This document shows, piece by piece, positions 8,918 through 18,063 of a stretch of 64,000 nucleotides of DNA (position 1 is its first letter; each line of letters opens with the position of its first letter). Under the pieces are notes generated by a model. That model had not been told where the DNA came from. It saw only the letters and a list, made by a program, of their open reading frames with translations, and did no database searches. This stretch comes from Lujinxingia vulgaris. Lineage in GTDB: Bacteria; Myxococcota_A; Bradymonadia; Bradymonadales; Bradymonadaceae. Position numbers and translations under genes: made by a program. Location of the stretch: contig NZ_VOSL01000053.1 in NCBI RefSeq assembly GCF_007997005.1, positions 1 to 64,000 on the forward strand. The letters run 5' to 3'.

Positions 8918-10129
8918 ATGCGCGCTGCCCTCGTCTCACAACCTGCCCGGCACGTTTTGGCCCCTCGGTCCTCTCGGGGGCTTCGGGGCATCGCCACGCT
9001 CGTGCTGGGTCTTGTCGCCCTGACGCTCACAGCCTGCCCCACCTTCGAAGACGACTTAAGCGGCCACTACCGCCAGACGCTCATCACCGAGCTCGACGAT
9101 GAGGCCCTGGCCGTCGACCTCTTTCGCTTTGGCGACGACGTGCGCGCGATCGTGCGCTTCTACGAGCTCGCCAGCGCCAGCGCCCGCGAAGACGCCTACG
9201 CCCCCGAGAACCAGTCCCGCTGCGCCTGGACCCAGCCCTCGCCATTTAACGAGGACGACCGCGCCTTCGATCTGCGCCTGCTCCCCACCGCGCGCCACCA
9301 GGGCTTAAGCTTAAGCGGGCGCTTCGACGCCCAGGATCGCCTCCAGCTTTTGGTCCAGCGCGACGACGAGGCCTCCCCCTCATCCCTCCTGATGGAAGCC
9401 TCCTCCTCGCTCCCCAACGCCGCCTGCCAGACCATCGACGATCTGATCCTGCGCGCACGCTTCGGCGCCACCACCAACGCCTTCTCGCCAGAAACCTACA
9501 CCCTGCGTCACCCCGTCTTCAGCCTGCTCTGGGTCGGGGTGGAGGCCGTCAATACAAACGGCGCCATCGTCCTGGTCGCCATCAACCGCACCGAGCCCTC
9601 GGTGCGCCTGACCCCCGGCGCCCAGTTCCTCCCCGGCGACAACGCCATCACCGGCGATCTGCGCTTAAGCGTGCCGCCGCCCCCCGATCGCATCCTCGCC
9701 AGGAGCGGCACCACCCGCTTCGGCCTGGCTCACCCCGTGGTCATCGACGACGCCGAGAGCGAGGAGCGCTTCGCCTGGAACATCAACGAAGAGCCCCTTG
9801 TCGCCACCAGCCTGCAGAGCGGCGTCGTCGAAGACGCCCCCGAGGGCATTGAGACCAACGGCTGGGGTCAGGCCATCTTCTTTGTCGAGGGCTCCCTCGA
9901 CCAGCTCGACGCCAACCTGCGCGCGCGCATCGAGGGCCTCGATGAGGCCAACCCCAACCAACACTTTTACATCGCGCAGGTCTTCTTCTATAACGATGAG
10001 GTCGTCGCCCTCAGACTCCCCCCCAGGCCCCGGCCGGGGATCGTGTCCAACGCCGTCGACCTCGTGCTCACCACCGATTACTTGCAGGCCGATGAGGTCC
10101 TGCTTCCCAGGCTTTTCCCGTACAACTGA
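8918..10129 (+). CDS. Lipoprotein of unknown function
   Basis: This 403-aa exported protein has a basic n-region, a hydrophobic stretch (IATLVLGLVALTLTAC) and a lipobox ending LTAC. The mature part is rich in beta-prone segments and has no motif I can assign. A TTGAGG ribosome site precedes the ATG, and a good promoter lies upstream. The stop is only 6 bp from the start of the next gene, so the two probably form an operon. The neighbour looks like an outer-membrane barrel, so the lipoprotein may be its envelope partner; this is inference only. Confidence 0.75.
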   Translation: MRAALVSQPARHVLAPRSSRGLRGIATLVLGLVALTLTACPTFEDDLSGHYRQTLITELDDEALAVDLFRFGDDVRAIVRFYELASASAREDAYAPENQSRCAWTQPSPFNEDDRAFDLRLLPTARHQGLSLSGRFDAQDRLQLLVQRDDEASPSSLLMEASSSLPNAACQTIDDLILRARFGATTNAFSPETYTLRHPVFSLLWVGVEAVNTNGAIVLVAINRTEPSVRLTPGAQFLPGDNAITGDLRLSVPPPPDRILARSGTTRFGLAHPVVIDDAESEERFAWNINEEPLVATSLQSGVVEDAPEGIETNGWGQAIFFVEGSLDQLDANLRARIEGLDEANPNQHFYIAQVFFYNDEVVALRLPPRPRPGIVSNAVDLVLTTDYLQADEVLLPRLFPYN

Positions 10130-10135
10130 GTCGCG

Positions 10136-11722
10136 ATGCCCCCGTCGACCACGACCCCCACATCCCGGTCGCGGCGAACGCCCGCGGTGGCCCGGGCGCT
10201 GGCGTCGTGGGCCTTCTGCCTGTCTTTGGTCGCTCTGAGCGCCGAGGCTGCCGCCCAGAGCGCGCCCGAGCCCGACGATGCGCGCCCCCCGCGCCTGGCC
10301 ATCGCCCCCGATGCCCGCGCCTTCGCCGCCTCCAGCCAGCTCGATGCGCTCGACGAAGCCCTGGCCACCGAGCTCCACCAGAGCCTGGAGCGCGGCGCCC
10401 GACGCTACTTTCTGCCCACCGATGACTTCGAGCTCGTCGCCTCCGACGCCCTCAAAGACGCCATCACCTCCGAGCCCCTCTACGAGGGCACCCTGGCCCT
10501 GGCGCGCCAGTGGGCCGAGATGGGCGAAGAGTCGTTTAAGCGGCTGCAGGCCGATGACGCCATCGCGCACCTGGAGCGCGCGCTCCAGAACTACCGCGCC
10601 ATCGACCACGATCGCATCGCCCCCGAGGAGATCGCCCACACCCTGCTCTTTCTGGCCCTGAGCTACCTGGAAGAGGGCACCAACGTGGTGCGCCCCTTAG
10701 AGCTGATGCAGGAGATGATCCTGCTCGACCCCACCCGGCGCATCCTCCCGGGCTACTATCCGGACTTCATCGTCCAGTACTACCGCAGCGCCCGCGACAC
10801 CCTCTTTCGCGAGCTCGCCAGTGGCGGCCCCTCCCTTGAGGAGGCCGCCCGCAGCGCCGAGCTCTTGCAGGCCGACTACCTCCTCTACACCTTCGCGCTG
10901 CCCACCTCGCCAGGCGACGCTTTCGCAGAACCCACCGCCGAGCCCACCGCCGGCGCCGCATCCACCTCCGAGCAGGACTTTACCGTCATCGCCTTTCTCT
11001 ACGAGGCGCAGTCCGAGAGCTTTCTGCCGCCGGAGGCGATCCGCCTGGCCAGCCTGGAGCCGGCGCTCCTGCAAAACGCCGCCAACCGCCTGGCCAGCCG
11101 CCTGGCCGCCTGCGTGCTCCTGCCCGATGAGGAGCCCCTGACCAACCCCGACGATCTCCGGGCCAGCCGCGGCCAGGGCCGCCTGGGCCTGGAGCTGGGC
11201 ATGGCCTACGCCTCGTTTTTGAGCGTCGCCCCCCCGCTGCAGAGCCCCTTTGGCAACATCGGCGTGGGCCTGGGCGTCAGCTACGCGCTCACCCGGGAGT
11301 TTCAGCTCGTCGCCGGCCTGCAGCTCCTCAACTCGCTGCGCGACTACAACGGGCTCTTGCGCGACGACTTCACCACCCTGCGCTCCTGGCTGGGCGGCCG
11401 CCTGGCCTGGGAGCTCGGCCCCCTGGAGCTGGGCATCGCCGCGAGCTTCGAGCTGGCCAGCCTCTCGGAGGTGCGCGTCTTCACCGACAAGAGCTGCATC
11501 CCCGCCCCCGATCTCCTCTGCCCCGGCGATCTCGGCACCCGCACCTACGACATGAACTCGCCACTGCTCGGCGCCCACCTCAACCCGCGCCTCTCCCTGC
11601 GCCTGACCCGCTCGCTCTGGCTGACGCTGAACACCTCCCTGGGCTATTACCTCAGCCCGGTCGAAGAGGACCTGCTCAACCTCCCCTTCAGCTCCGATCT
11701 GGGCATCCGCTACCGCTTTTAA
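10136..11722 (+). CDS. Secreted protein with C-terminal outer-membrane beta-barrel-like domain
   Basis: This 528-aa protein has a signal peptide (ALASWAFCLSLVALSAEAAAQS, AxA cleavage). Residues about 40-230 are helical and contain a TPR-like stretch (DDAIAHLERALQNYRAIDHD). The last 180 residues alternate hydrophobic and polar residues with many Gly/Tyr/Leu turns (GRLGLELGMAYASFL, FGNIGVGLGVSYAL). The chain ends in LGIRYRF, a terminal aromatic typical of outer-membrane barrels. It is co-transcribed with the lipoprotein at 8918. The transported substrate is unknown. Confidence 0.7.
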   Translation: MPPSTTTPTSRSRRTPAVARALASWAFCLSLVALSAEAAAQSAPEPDDARPPRLAIAPDARAFAASSQLDALDEALATELHQSLERGARRYFLPTDDFELVASDALKDAITSEPLYEGTLALARQWAEMGEESFKRLQADDAIAHLERALQNYRAIDHDRIAPEEIAHTLLFLALSYLEEGTNVVRPLELMQEMILLDPTRRILPGYYPDFIVQYYRSARDTLFRELASGGPSLEEAARSAELLQADYLLYTFALPTSPGDAFAEPTAEPTAGAASTSEQDFTVIAFLYEAQSESFLPPEAIRLASLEPALLQNAANRLASRLAACVLLPDEEPLTNPDDLRASRGQGRLGLELGMAYASFLSVAPPLQSPFGNIGVGLGVSYALTREFQLVAGLQLLNSLRDYNGLLRDDFTTLRSWLGGRLAWELGPLELGIAASFELASLSEVRVFTDKSCIPAPDLLCPGDLGTRTYDMNSPLLGAHLNPRLSLRLTRSLWLTLNTSLGYYLSPVEEDLLNLPFSSDLGIRYRF

Positions 11723-11882
11723 AGGGGGCGGTGATGGGCGCCCGGCCATCCCGAACGTCCCGTAGATACGCCCCTTTATGTCTGTTGATGTCTGTTGATG
11801 TCGCCCGCACCTCCGGGGCCTCCTGACCGCTGATGGTTTGCCATCGTCACCACCATCGCTCCTGCCGTGAAAAGGATCTTCC

Positions 11883-12875
11883 ATGCTCGACCAACGCCTC
11901 CAGCACGCCACCGCCGTCGCCCCGGCCACCATCGCCAACGTCGCGGTGGGCTTTGATATCCTCGGCTTCAGCTTAAGCGAAGTCGACGGCGCCATCGGCC
12001 TCTCCGACCGTGTGCGCGTCGAGCGCGTCGAAAAACCCGGCGTGCACCTGGTGGAGATCCGCGGCGACGACGCCCTGCTCAACGCGCTCCCCGACGACCC
12101 GAAGGCCAACACCGCCACCGCCGGCCTGGTGCAGATGGCCATCGACAAAAAGCTCGACTTCGGCCTGGAGGTCCGCGTCTTTAAAGGCGTCCCCACCTCC
12201 CGCGGCCTGGGCGGCGCGGCCACCAGCGCGGTGGCCGCCGTGGTGGCCGCAAGCGCCGTGCTCGATACCCCCCTCTCCCTCCCCGAGCGCTTTAAATACG
12301 CGCTCCTGGGCGAAACCCTGGCCGCCGGCCAGCCCCACGGCGACAACGTCGCCCCGGCCATGCTCGGCGGACTCATCCTCGTGCGCGCGATGGATCCTTT
12401 TGATGTCGTGCGCATCCCCGTCCCCCACGACTTTGGCGCCGTGGTCGTCGTGCCCGAGCTCGCCGTCGACGTGCGCCTCTCCCGCGCCCAGCTCAGCGAG
12501 ACGCTGCCGCTCAAGGCCCATGTCGCCCAGTCCGCCAACCTCGCTGGCTTCATCACCGGCTGCTTCCGCGACGACCGCGAGCTCATCACCCGCTCGCTCC
12601 ATGATCTGGTCGTCGAGCCCCAGCGCGCCCCCACCATCCCGGGCTTCGCCGCCGTCAAAGACGCCGCGCTCAAGGCCGGCGCCCTGGGCGTCTCCATCTC
12701 CGGGGCCGGGCCGACCCTCTTTGCGCTGCACGACTTCCGCGCCCGCAAAAGCCAGATCGCCGAGGCCATGCTCAACGCCTTTGAAGAGGCCGGCGTCAAC
12801 GCCCGCGCCTTCCACTCCCCGGTCAACGGCCTGGGCGCCCACATCATCGAGCGCGGCCCCATCCTCGACAGATAA
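11883..12875 (+). CDS. thrB: Homoserine kinase (GHMP family)
   Basis: The enzyme phosphorylates L-homoserine with ATP in threonine synthesis in the cytoplasm. The 330-aa length and the motif order fit GHMP homoserine kinases: APATIANVAVGFDILGFSL at the N-terminus, an ATP-binding loop PTSRGLGGAATSAVAA near residue 104, QPHGDNVAPAMLGG in the middle and the C-terminal GVSISGAGPTLFAL. The loop reads GLGGAATS where GLGSSAAS is common, a variant but still glycine-rich. The preceding 160-bp gap contains three TGTCTGTTGATG-like short direct repeats at about 11778-11801. No other threonine gene is adjacent. Confidence 0.88.
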   Translation: MLDQRLQHATAVAPATIANVAVGFDILGFSLSEVDGAIGLSDRVRVERVEKPGVHLVEIRGDDALLNALPDDPKANTATAGLVQMAIDKKLDFGLEVRVFKGVPTSRGLGGAATSAVAAVVAASAVLDTPLSLPERFKYALLGETLAAGQPHGDNVAPAMLGGLILVRAMDPFDVVRIPVPHDFGAVVVVPELAVDVRLSRAQLSETLPLKAHVAQSANLAGFITGCFRDDRELITRSLHDLVVEPQRAPTIPGFAAVKDAALKAGALGVSISGAGPTLFALHDFRARKSQIAEAMLNAFEEAGVNARAFHSPVNGLGAHIIERGPILDR

Positions 12876-12950
12876 CAGGTTGAAGATGCTCCACCCGCGC
12901 GTTTGAGCGTCCCGCGTTTCCGCTTTACCTCCCCGCAGCACCGAGATCCT

Positions 12951-14780
12951 ATGAGCGCCCCCGACGTCAACCCCCAACGCCTCTCTTCCGAGTCGGAACA
13001 CCCCTTCAAACGCCTGCTCCATTACGCCCGGCCGCACCGAAAACGCGTCTGGGCGGCGGCCACCTCCTCGGTGCTCAACAAGATCTTCGACCTGGCCCCG
13101 CCCGCACTCATCGGCGCGGCCATCGACGTGGTCGTCGAGCAGGAAGACTCCCTGGTCGCCTCGCTGGGCATCGTCGATGTCACCCACCAGCTCATCGCCC
13201 TCTCGGCGCTCACCGTCATCGTCTGGGGCCTGGAGAGCGCCTTCCAGTATTTGCAAGAATGGCTCTGGCGTAACCTCGCTCAGACCATCGAACACGACCT
13301 TCGCCAGGACGCCTACAACCACATCCAGAACCTGGAGATGGCCTACTTCCACGAGCAGTCCACCGGCGGGCTGATGGCCATCCTTAACGACGACATCAAC
13401 CAGCTGGAGCGTTTTCTCGACACCGGCGCCGACGATATTCTGCAGGTCGCCACCACCGCCATCGTCATCGTCACGACCTTCTTTATCCTGGCGCCCCAGG
13501 TGGCCTGGATGGCCATGCTCCCGGTCCCCATCATCATCTGGGGATCGTTTAAGTTTCAGCGCATGCTGGCGCCCCGCTACGCGCGTGTGCGCGAGCAGGT
13601 CGCGAGCCTGAACGGCCAGCTCGCCAACAACCTCTCGGGCATCGCCACCATCAAGGCCTTTGCCACCGAAGGCTACGAGACCCGCCGCATCGCCCAGGAG
13701 AGCGATGACTACCGCCAGGCCAACCGCGCCGCCATCCGCTTAAGCGCCGCGTTCAGCCCGCTGATCCGCATGGCGATTGTATTGGGCTTTACCGCCACAC
13801 TCCTCTACGGCGGGATGCTTGCCATTGAGGGCACCCTGGCCGTGGGCGTCTATTCGGTGCTCGTCTTTCTCACCCAGCGCCTGCTCTGGCCCCTGACTCG
13901 CCTGGGCAAAACCTTCGATCTCTACCAGCGCGCCATGGCGTCGACGCGCCGCGTCCTCAACCTCCTGGCCACCCCCATCTCCATCATCAGCGGCCAGACC
14001 CCCTTTGAGAAAGAGGGCGCCCGCGGAGAGCTCGTCTTCGAAGACGTCGAGTTCGCCTACCCCGATCGCGAGCCCATCCTCCAAAACTTCAACCTGCGCA
14101 TCCCCGCCGGCGCCACCCTGGGCGTGGTCGGGGCCACCGGCGCCGGAAAATCCACCCTCATCAACCTCCTGATGCGCTTCTTTGAGCCCGCAAAGGGCAC
14201 CGTGCGCATCGACGGCACCCCCCTCCATGAGCTGCGCACCGACGATCTGCGCCGCGCCATCGGCCTGGTCAGCCAGCAGACCTTTCTCTTTCATGGCACC
14301 GTGCGCGAGAACATCGCCTACGGCTCCTTCGATGCCGACGACGACGCCATCCTGCGCGCCAGCCGCCAGGCCGAAGCCCACCCCTTCATCGAAGAGCTGC
14401 CCCGCGGCTACGACACCATCGTGGGCGAACGCGGCGAAACCCTCTCCGGCGGCCAGAAGCAGCGCATCTCGATCGCCCGCGCCGTGCTGCGCGACCCCCG
14501 CGTGCTCATCCTCGATGAGGCCACCAGCGCCGTCGACAACGCCACCGAAGCCGCCATCCAGCGCTCGATGAACCGCCTGGCTCAAGACCGCACCATGATC
14601 ATCATCGCCCACCGCCTCTCCACGGTCCGCGCCGCCGATCACATCATCGTCATGGATCAGGGCCGCATCATCGAGCAGGGCTCCCACGATGAGCTCGTCG
14701 CCCTCGGCGGCGACTACGCCGCCCTCTGGAACATCCAGACCGGCAACACCCACCAGGCCGCCCCCGACGTTGTTGAGTAG
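12951..14780 (+). CDS. ABC exporter, fused membrane and ATPase domains (MsbA/LmrA type)
   Basis: This 609-aa half-transporter has an N-terminal six-helix membrane domain (about residues 25-330) and a C-terminal nucleotide-binding domain. Walker A is GATGAGKST, the Q-loop SQQTFLF, the signature LSGGQKQR, Walker [13 protein letters not shown] and the H-loop IIAHRLST. It should work as a homodimer in the inner membrane and export a lipid, peptide or drug; the substrate cannot be read from sequence. An in-frame TTG lies at 12903, but the ATG at 12951 gives the usual length and has a GAG-containing site before it. It is 75 bp after thrB on the same strand. Confidence 0.9.
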   Translation: MSAPDVNPQRLSSESEHPFKRLLHYARPHRKRVWAAATSSVLNKIFDLAPPALIGAAIDVVVEQEDSLVASLGIVDVTHQLIALSALTVIVWGLESAFQYLQEWLWRNLAQTIEHDLRQDAYNHIQNLEMAYFHEQSTGGLMAILNDDINQLERFLDTGADDILQVATTAIVIVTTFFILAPQVAWMAMLPVPIIIWGSFKFQRMLAPRYARVREQVASLNGQLANNLSGIATIKAFATEGYETRRIAQESDDYRQANRAAIRLSAAFSPLIRMAIVLGFTATLLYGGMLAIEGTLAVGVYSVLVFLTQRLLWPLTRLGKTFDLYQRAMASTRRVLNLLATPISIISGQTPFEKEGARGELVFEDVEFAYPDREPILQNFNLRIPAGATLGVVGATGAGKSTLINLLMRFFEPAKGTVRIDGTPLHELRTDDLRRAIGLVSQQTFLFHGTVRENIAYGSFDADDDAILRASRQAEAHPFIEELPRGYDTIVGERGETLSGGQKQRISIARAVLRDPRVLILDEATSAVDNATEAAIQRSMNRLAQDRTMIIIAHRLSTVRAADHIIVMDQGRIIEQGSHDELVALGGDYAALWNIQTGNTHQAAPDVVE

Positions 14781-14944
14781 GTCGTGGTGGAGTAAGTCGC
14801 GGCTGAGTACGCCCTCGCCATGTAGGCAGGCCAGATAAGCCGCGCCCCGCAGCCGTGTTTACTTTCAGAGACGTGCCCGTCACATCACGACCGGCACCTG
14901 TTTGATAGCTCACGGCGTCCACACTCTCCCGGGGGGAACCCGCT

Positions 14945-15523
14945 ATGGCCTGCTCTCACCTGCGCGCGCGCGCCATCCTCATCGCCCTCGTCTCCATCCT
15001 CTGCACCTCGCCAGCTCAGGCGTCTTCACCCGACGCCGCCCCCCCCGATCGTGATCGTCTTGAGATGCGCCCCCTGGCCCAGCAGACGCCCCCGCCGGGC
15101 ACCGCCCCCCCGGGCACGCTTCCACCCGACTCCACCCAACCCGCGCCCACACCCACCCTGCCCGACGCCGGGGACACCCCCGCGCCTTACAGCTCCGATG
15201 CGGGTGATGCCGGAGACGCCGGAGACGCCGACATGCCCGGCCAGCGCACCCAACCGCACGTCCCCGGTCAGCCGCGCCCCGATCGCAGCGCCGACGCCGA
15301 CGATGACGCCGCCGACTCCGGACTCTCCCTCGGTGAGCGCATCGGCGCCGCCCTCAACGACGCCGGCGTCCCCGACGCCGATAACCCCGATGCTCCCGAT
15401 GCCCGCGTCGCCGGCTGCCAGAGCGAAGGCGCCCAGGGGAGCCCCTGGGCGATCTCGGTGGTGCTTTTAGGTTTTATGGTCCTGCACGCCGCCGGCCTGC
15501 TCGGCCGACGTCACGTGCGTTGA
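14945..15523 (+). CDS. Pro/Asp-rich exported protein with MYXO-CTERM-like sorting tail
   Basis: This 192-aa protein has an N-terminal signal (ILIALVSILCTSPAQA) followed by a low-complexity Pro/Ala/Asp region (residues about 30-140). The C-terminus is tripartite: a lone cysteine (VAGCQSEG), then a hydrophobic helix (WAISVVLLGFMVLHAAGLL) and a short Arg-rich end (GRRHVR). This architecture matches the MYXO-CTERM type of C-terminal sorting signal known from myxobacteria and relatives, where the tail is processed and the protein surface-anchored. The body has no domain I recognise. Its stop is 43 bp from the convergent gene 15567-16544. Confidence 0.75.
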   Translation: MACSHLRARAILIALVSILCTSPAQASSPDAAPPDRDRLEMRPLAQQTPPPGTAPPGTLPPDSTQPAPTPTLPDAGDTPAPYSSDAGDAGDAGDADMPGQRTQPHVPGQPRPDRSADADDDAADSGLSLGERIGAALNDAGVPDADNPDAPDARVAGCQSEGAQGSPWAISVVLLGFMVLHAAGLLGRRHVR

Positions 15524-15566
15524 GCCTCGGCAGATGATCGCCCATCCCTGGCGAGGTGCGCCGGAC

Positions 15567-16544
15567 TTAAGGCTCCAGCGTGGTGTCCCGATCGGGGTAC
15601 GTCCCGTTGGTCCAGCACCCTCCCCAGGTGCAGGGGAGGCCGGCGTACACGCCTCCCCTGGCCCCATCCAGGGGCAGATCAATAACCGCCCCATACCACA
15701 GGCTCCCCTCCTGGTTGTTGCCAAAGGAAACCTCGTCAGTAAAGACCACGATCCCGTCGATCTCCACCGTTAAATAGGCGGGCACCCGGTGCCAGGCGTT
15801 GCCAAAATAGCTCGCATACACCCCCACGTGATAGCGCCCCGGCTCCGGGTTGGTGTGCACCAACACCTCATCGGTATAGGGCGACTGCGCGTCGCTCAAC
15901 GAGAGCGTTGAGCCGCCCCAGGTCGTCCAGGCATTGTTCCAGTACACACAGCCCGGACCGCTGAACATCCCTGCGGATTGCGGGCAATAATAAATATCGA
16001 GATCCGGCTCCACGATAGAGCCCTCGTACGACCACCACAGCTCAACGCGCACCTCCGAGGGCAGGCTCGAGTCATTGCCCACATCGGGGTCATTGCCCAC
16101 ATCGGGGTCGCTGCCCACATCGGGGTCATTGCCCACATCGGGGTCATTGCCCACATCGGGATCGCTGCCCACATCGGGGTCGCTGCCCACATCGGGGTCA
16201 TTGCCCACATCGGGGTCACTGCCGGTGTCGGGGTCACTGCCGGTGTCGGGGTCACTGCCGGTGTCGGGGTCATTGCCCACATCGGGGTCATTGCCCACAT
16301 CGGGGTCGCTCCCCGTATCGGGGTCGCTGCCCGTATCGGGCCGCGGATTGGGATCATGGCCAGCGTCCGGCGTCCCGCTGTCTTCGTCATTGCCACCCAC
16401 ATCCGGGCCATCGCCCTGGCGAATGGGCTCCTCAATGCACTCGGGCGAAAACGCATTGCCAGCACAGGGATCGAGCTGCTCGACGCTCTCCGCACAGCCC
16501 ACCATCCACAACACCCCCATCACCACGCACGCTTTTATTTTCAC
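15567..16544 (-). CDS. Lipoprotein with Asp-Pro hexapeptide linker and C-terminal beta domain
   Basis: The mature protein starts at a lipobox cysteine (VVMGVLWMVGC). It then has a long linker of SDPDVG/NDPDVG/SDPDTG hexapeptides and a C-terminal beta-rich domain of about 150 residues (VELWWSYEG, DLDIYYCPQ, CVYWNNAW, GRYHVGVYA, LWYGAVIDLP). The same C-terminal domain occurs in the next gene (16897-17817), so the two are paralogues with unrelated linkers. The start is ambiguous: ATGs at 16601 and 16559 are in frame, but the GTG at 16544 has a GGAG 7 nt upstream and gives a compact signal (KIKACVVMG). The linker DNA is an 18-bp tandem repeat, likely variable in copy number. Confidence 0.75.
   Translation of the reverse strand: MKIKACVVMGVLWMVGCAESVEQLDPCAGNAFSPECIEEPIRQGDGPDVGGNDEDSGTPDAGHDPNPRPDTGSDPDTGSDPDVGNDPDVGNDPDTGSDPDTGSDPDTGSDPDVGNDPDVGSDPDVGSDPDVGNDPDVGNDPDVGSDPDVGNDPDVGNDSSLPSEVRVELWWSYEGSIVEPDLDIYYCPQSAGMFSGPGCVYWNNAWTTWGGSTLSLSDAQSPYTDEVLVHTNPEPGRYHVGVYASYFGNAWHRVPAYLTVEIDGIVVFTDEVSFGNNQEGSLWYGAVIDLPLDGARGGVYAGLPCTWGGCWTNGTYPDRDTTLEP
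16074..16340. repeat. 18-bp tandem repeats encoding (S/N)DPD(V/T)G
   Basis: About 15 copies of an 18-bp unit, in frame with the minus-strand lipoprotein gene, encode alternating SDPDVG, NDPDVG and SDPDTG. Neighbouring units are nearly identical at DNA level, which implies recent slippage or gene conversion. Confidence 0.9.
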
Positions 16545-16708
16545 CTTTCGGCTCCGCATCTCTCTGTCATCGCTGCGGCTCTCACGTCGCCGCCCATCCA
16601 TGCATTACAATACGTTAACCCTCGACGGAGACGCGCCGATTGTCAAATTCGCCCGCGCCAGAGGCAAACGCGGCGGCCTCCTCCCAACACTCGGGAGGGG
16701 CCGCCGTC

Positions 16709-16878
16709 TGATCACGCAGGGCAATCGCAAAGTGGGTTCCCACCACCCGCCACCGTAGGGGGACCCCTTGTGGGTCCCCGCCCTGGGAGTTCCGGAGGGG
16801 CACAAGACCCCTCCCTACGGATTGGGTGGGGGCTCCAAAAAAAACCTTGTGGGACGTTGCGATTGCCCTGCCTGATCA
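16709..16878. repeat. Nested palindromic element, 22-bp inverted repeats
   Basis: Arms at 16709-16730 and 16857-16878 are inverted copies with one mismatch. Inside them CCGTAGGG (16753-16760) is inverted as CCCTACGG (16813-16820), and an 8-bp hairpin with loop CTTGT lies at 16759-16779. The whole 170-bp piece could fold as one long imperfect hairpin, like a REP/MITE-type element. It fills most of the gene-free gap 16545-16896; nothing else is seen there. Confidence 0.7.
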
Positions 16879-16896
16879 CGCGATCTGTCTTTTCGT

Positions 16897-17817
16897 TTAG
16901 TCGAGATACACCATCGTGTCGTAGAGCCCGCCTCCCACACACGTGTTCTGCGCGCTGTTCACACAGTCCGGCCCCTCGCTGATGCCCGCGCCGCCTCCAG
17001 AGCGCAGCTCGGGCCAGTCCAGCACCGCCGCGTACCACATCGTCGCCGAGGTATCGAAGACCTGGGTGGCTCGGTAGACCTCCACATCACCGACCAACAC
17101 CTTCACCGTTGCGTTGATCTCACCGACCCCCACGCCGGTGCCGTCGTCCCAATACGCCTGCACGCCCAGGTGGTAGCGCCCGTTCGCCGGCGTATCGTGC
17201 TCAATATCCTCGACCTGCCCGGCGTCATCGGCGTCATTCCAGAGCACCGCGATATTCGTCTCTCCCGGTCCCCACTCCTGAATGTCATGCTTCCAGTAGA
17301 CGCAGCTGGCGTCCTCCAGAGAGTTCACGCCATCTTCGCAGTAGTAGAGATCCAGATCGGAGTAGACCACGTCCTCGGGCTGAGACTCCGTCCACTCCAG
17401 CAGAATCGTCACGGTCTCCGATGTCGGATCAGGAGCGACGTCGGGTTCCTCAGTGACATCGGGTTCTTCGTCCACGTCGGGCTCTTCGTCCACGTCGGGT
17501 TCTTCGGTGACATCGGGCTCAGCATCGGGCTCCTCGGTGACATCGGGCTCAGCATCGGGCTCCTCCGTCACATCGGGCTCCTCGGTGACATCGGGCTCCT
17601 CCGTCACATCGGGCTCCTCGGTGACATCGGGCTCTTCGGTGACGTCGTTGCCCGCATCAAGCTCGTCACCGGAGTCGTCACCGGTGTCCGTATCGCTGAC
17701 GCACCGTTCATCGGTGTCATCGCCGGTGCAGACCGGCGCGGGATCGTCGGTGGCGCAGGCGGCCAGGCTCAGGGTGATCAGCAATGCAAATAGATTCAGG
17801 GGGGCGGACGATTTCAC
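16897..17817 (-). CDS. Lipoprotein with (VTEEPD) linker, paralogue of 15567-16544
   Basis: This is a 306-aa lipoprotein (signal PLNLFALLITLSLAAC). After a Cys/Asp-rich start come tandem VTEEPD, VDEEPD and AEPD units, then the same C-terminal beta domain as the neighbouring gene (DLDLYYCED, CVYWKHDIQEW, GRYHLGVQAYW, MWYAAVLDWPE). Two cysteines in the domain are conserved between the two copies and may form a disulphide. The GTG at 17817 has AGGAG 6 nt upstream and is chosen over the TTG at 17823, which abuts the ribosome site. The acidic linker probably acts as a surface stalk. The domain function is unknown. Confidence 0.78.
   Translation of the reverse strand: MKSSAPLNLFALLITLSLAACATDDPAPVCTGDDTDERCVSDTDTGDDSGDELDAGNDVTEEPDVTEEPDVTEEPDVTEEPDVTEEPDAEPDVTEEPDAEPDVTEEPDVDEEPDVDEEPDVTEEPDVAPDPTSETVTILLEWTESQPEDVVYSDLDLYYCEDGVNSLEDASCVYWKHDIQEWGPGETNIAVLWNDADDAGQVEDIEHDTPANGRYHLGVQAYWDDGTGVGVGEINATVKVLVGDVEVYRATQVFDTSATMWYAAVLDWPELRSGGGAGISEGPDCVNSAQNTCVGGGLYDTMVYLD
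17440..17650. repeat. 18-bp/12-bp tandem repeats encoding acidic EPD linker
   Basis: Runs of TCGGGCTCCTCGGTGACA-like 18-bp units, on the plus strand as written, encode VTEEPD on the minus strand. Shorter AEPD units are interspersed. Confidence 0.85.
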
Positions 17818-18063
17818 AGACAACTCCTACAGGGGGTAGCGCGCATGGTGCGGGTCATTCAGGGCAGGGCGGCGATTGGGGCAGCGAGCTCTGGCAGCGC
17901 AAGCGCGACCATAACATTGTGGCCGGGCCGCGCAAACAAAGGCCATCTTGCGTGATGGGAGGCCTTTGTATAGACCAGAGAGCAGTGCTGATACCAAATC
18001 CCGGCCCTCTGGCTCCCTGCAAAAGAGCCTGTGAGAGCACGGTCGACCCCTGGAGCTTCTCCT

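Noticed and set aside
10697-13352. Long minus-strand frames opposite the beta-barrel and thrB genes
   Set aside because: thrB and the ABC exporter on the plus strand have clear family motifs; the minus frames are composition artefacts.
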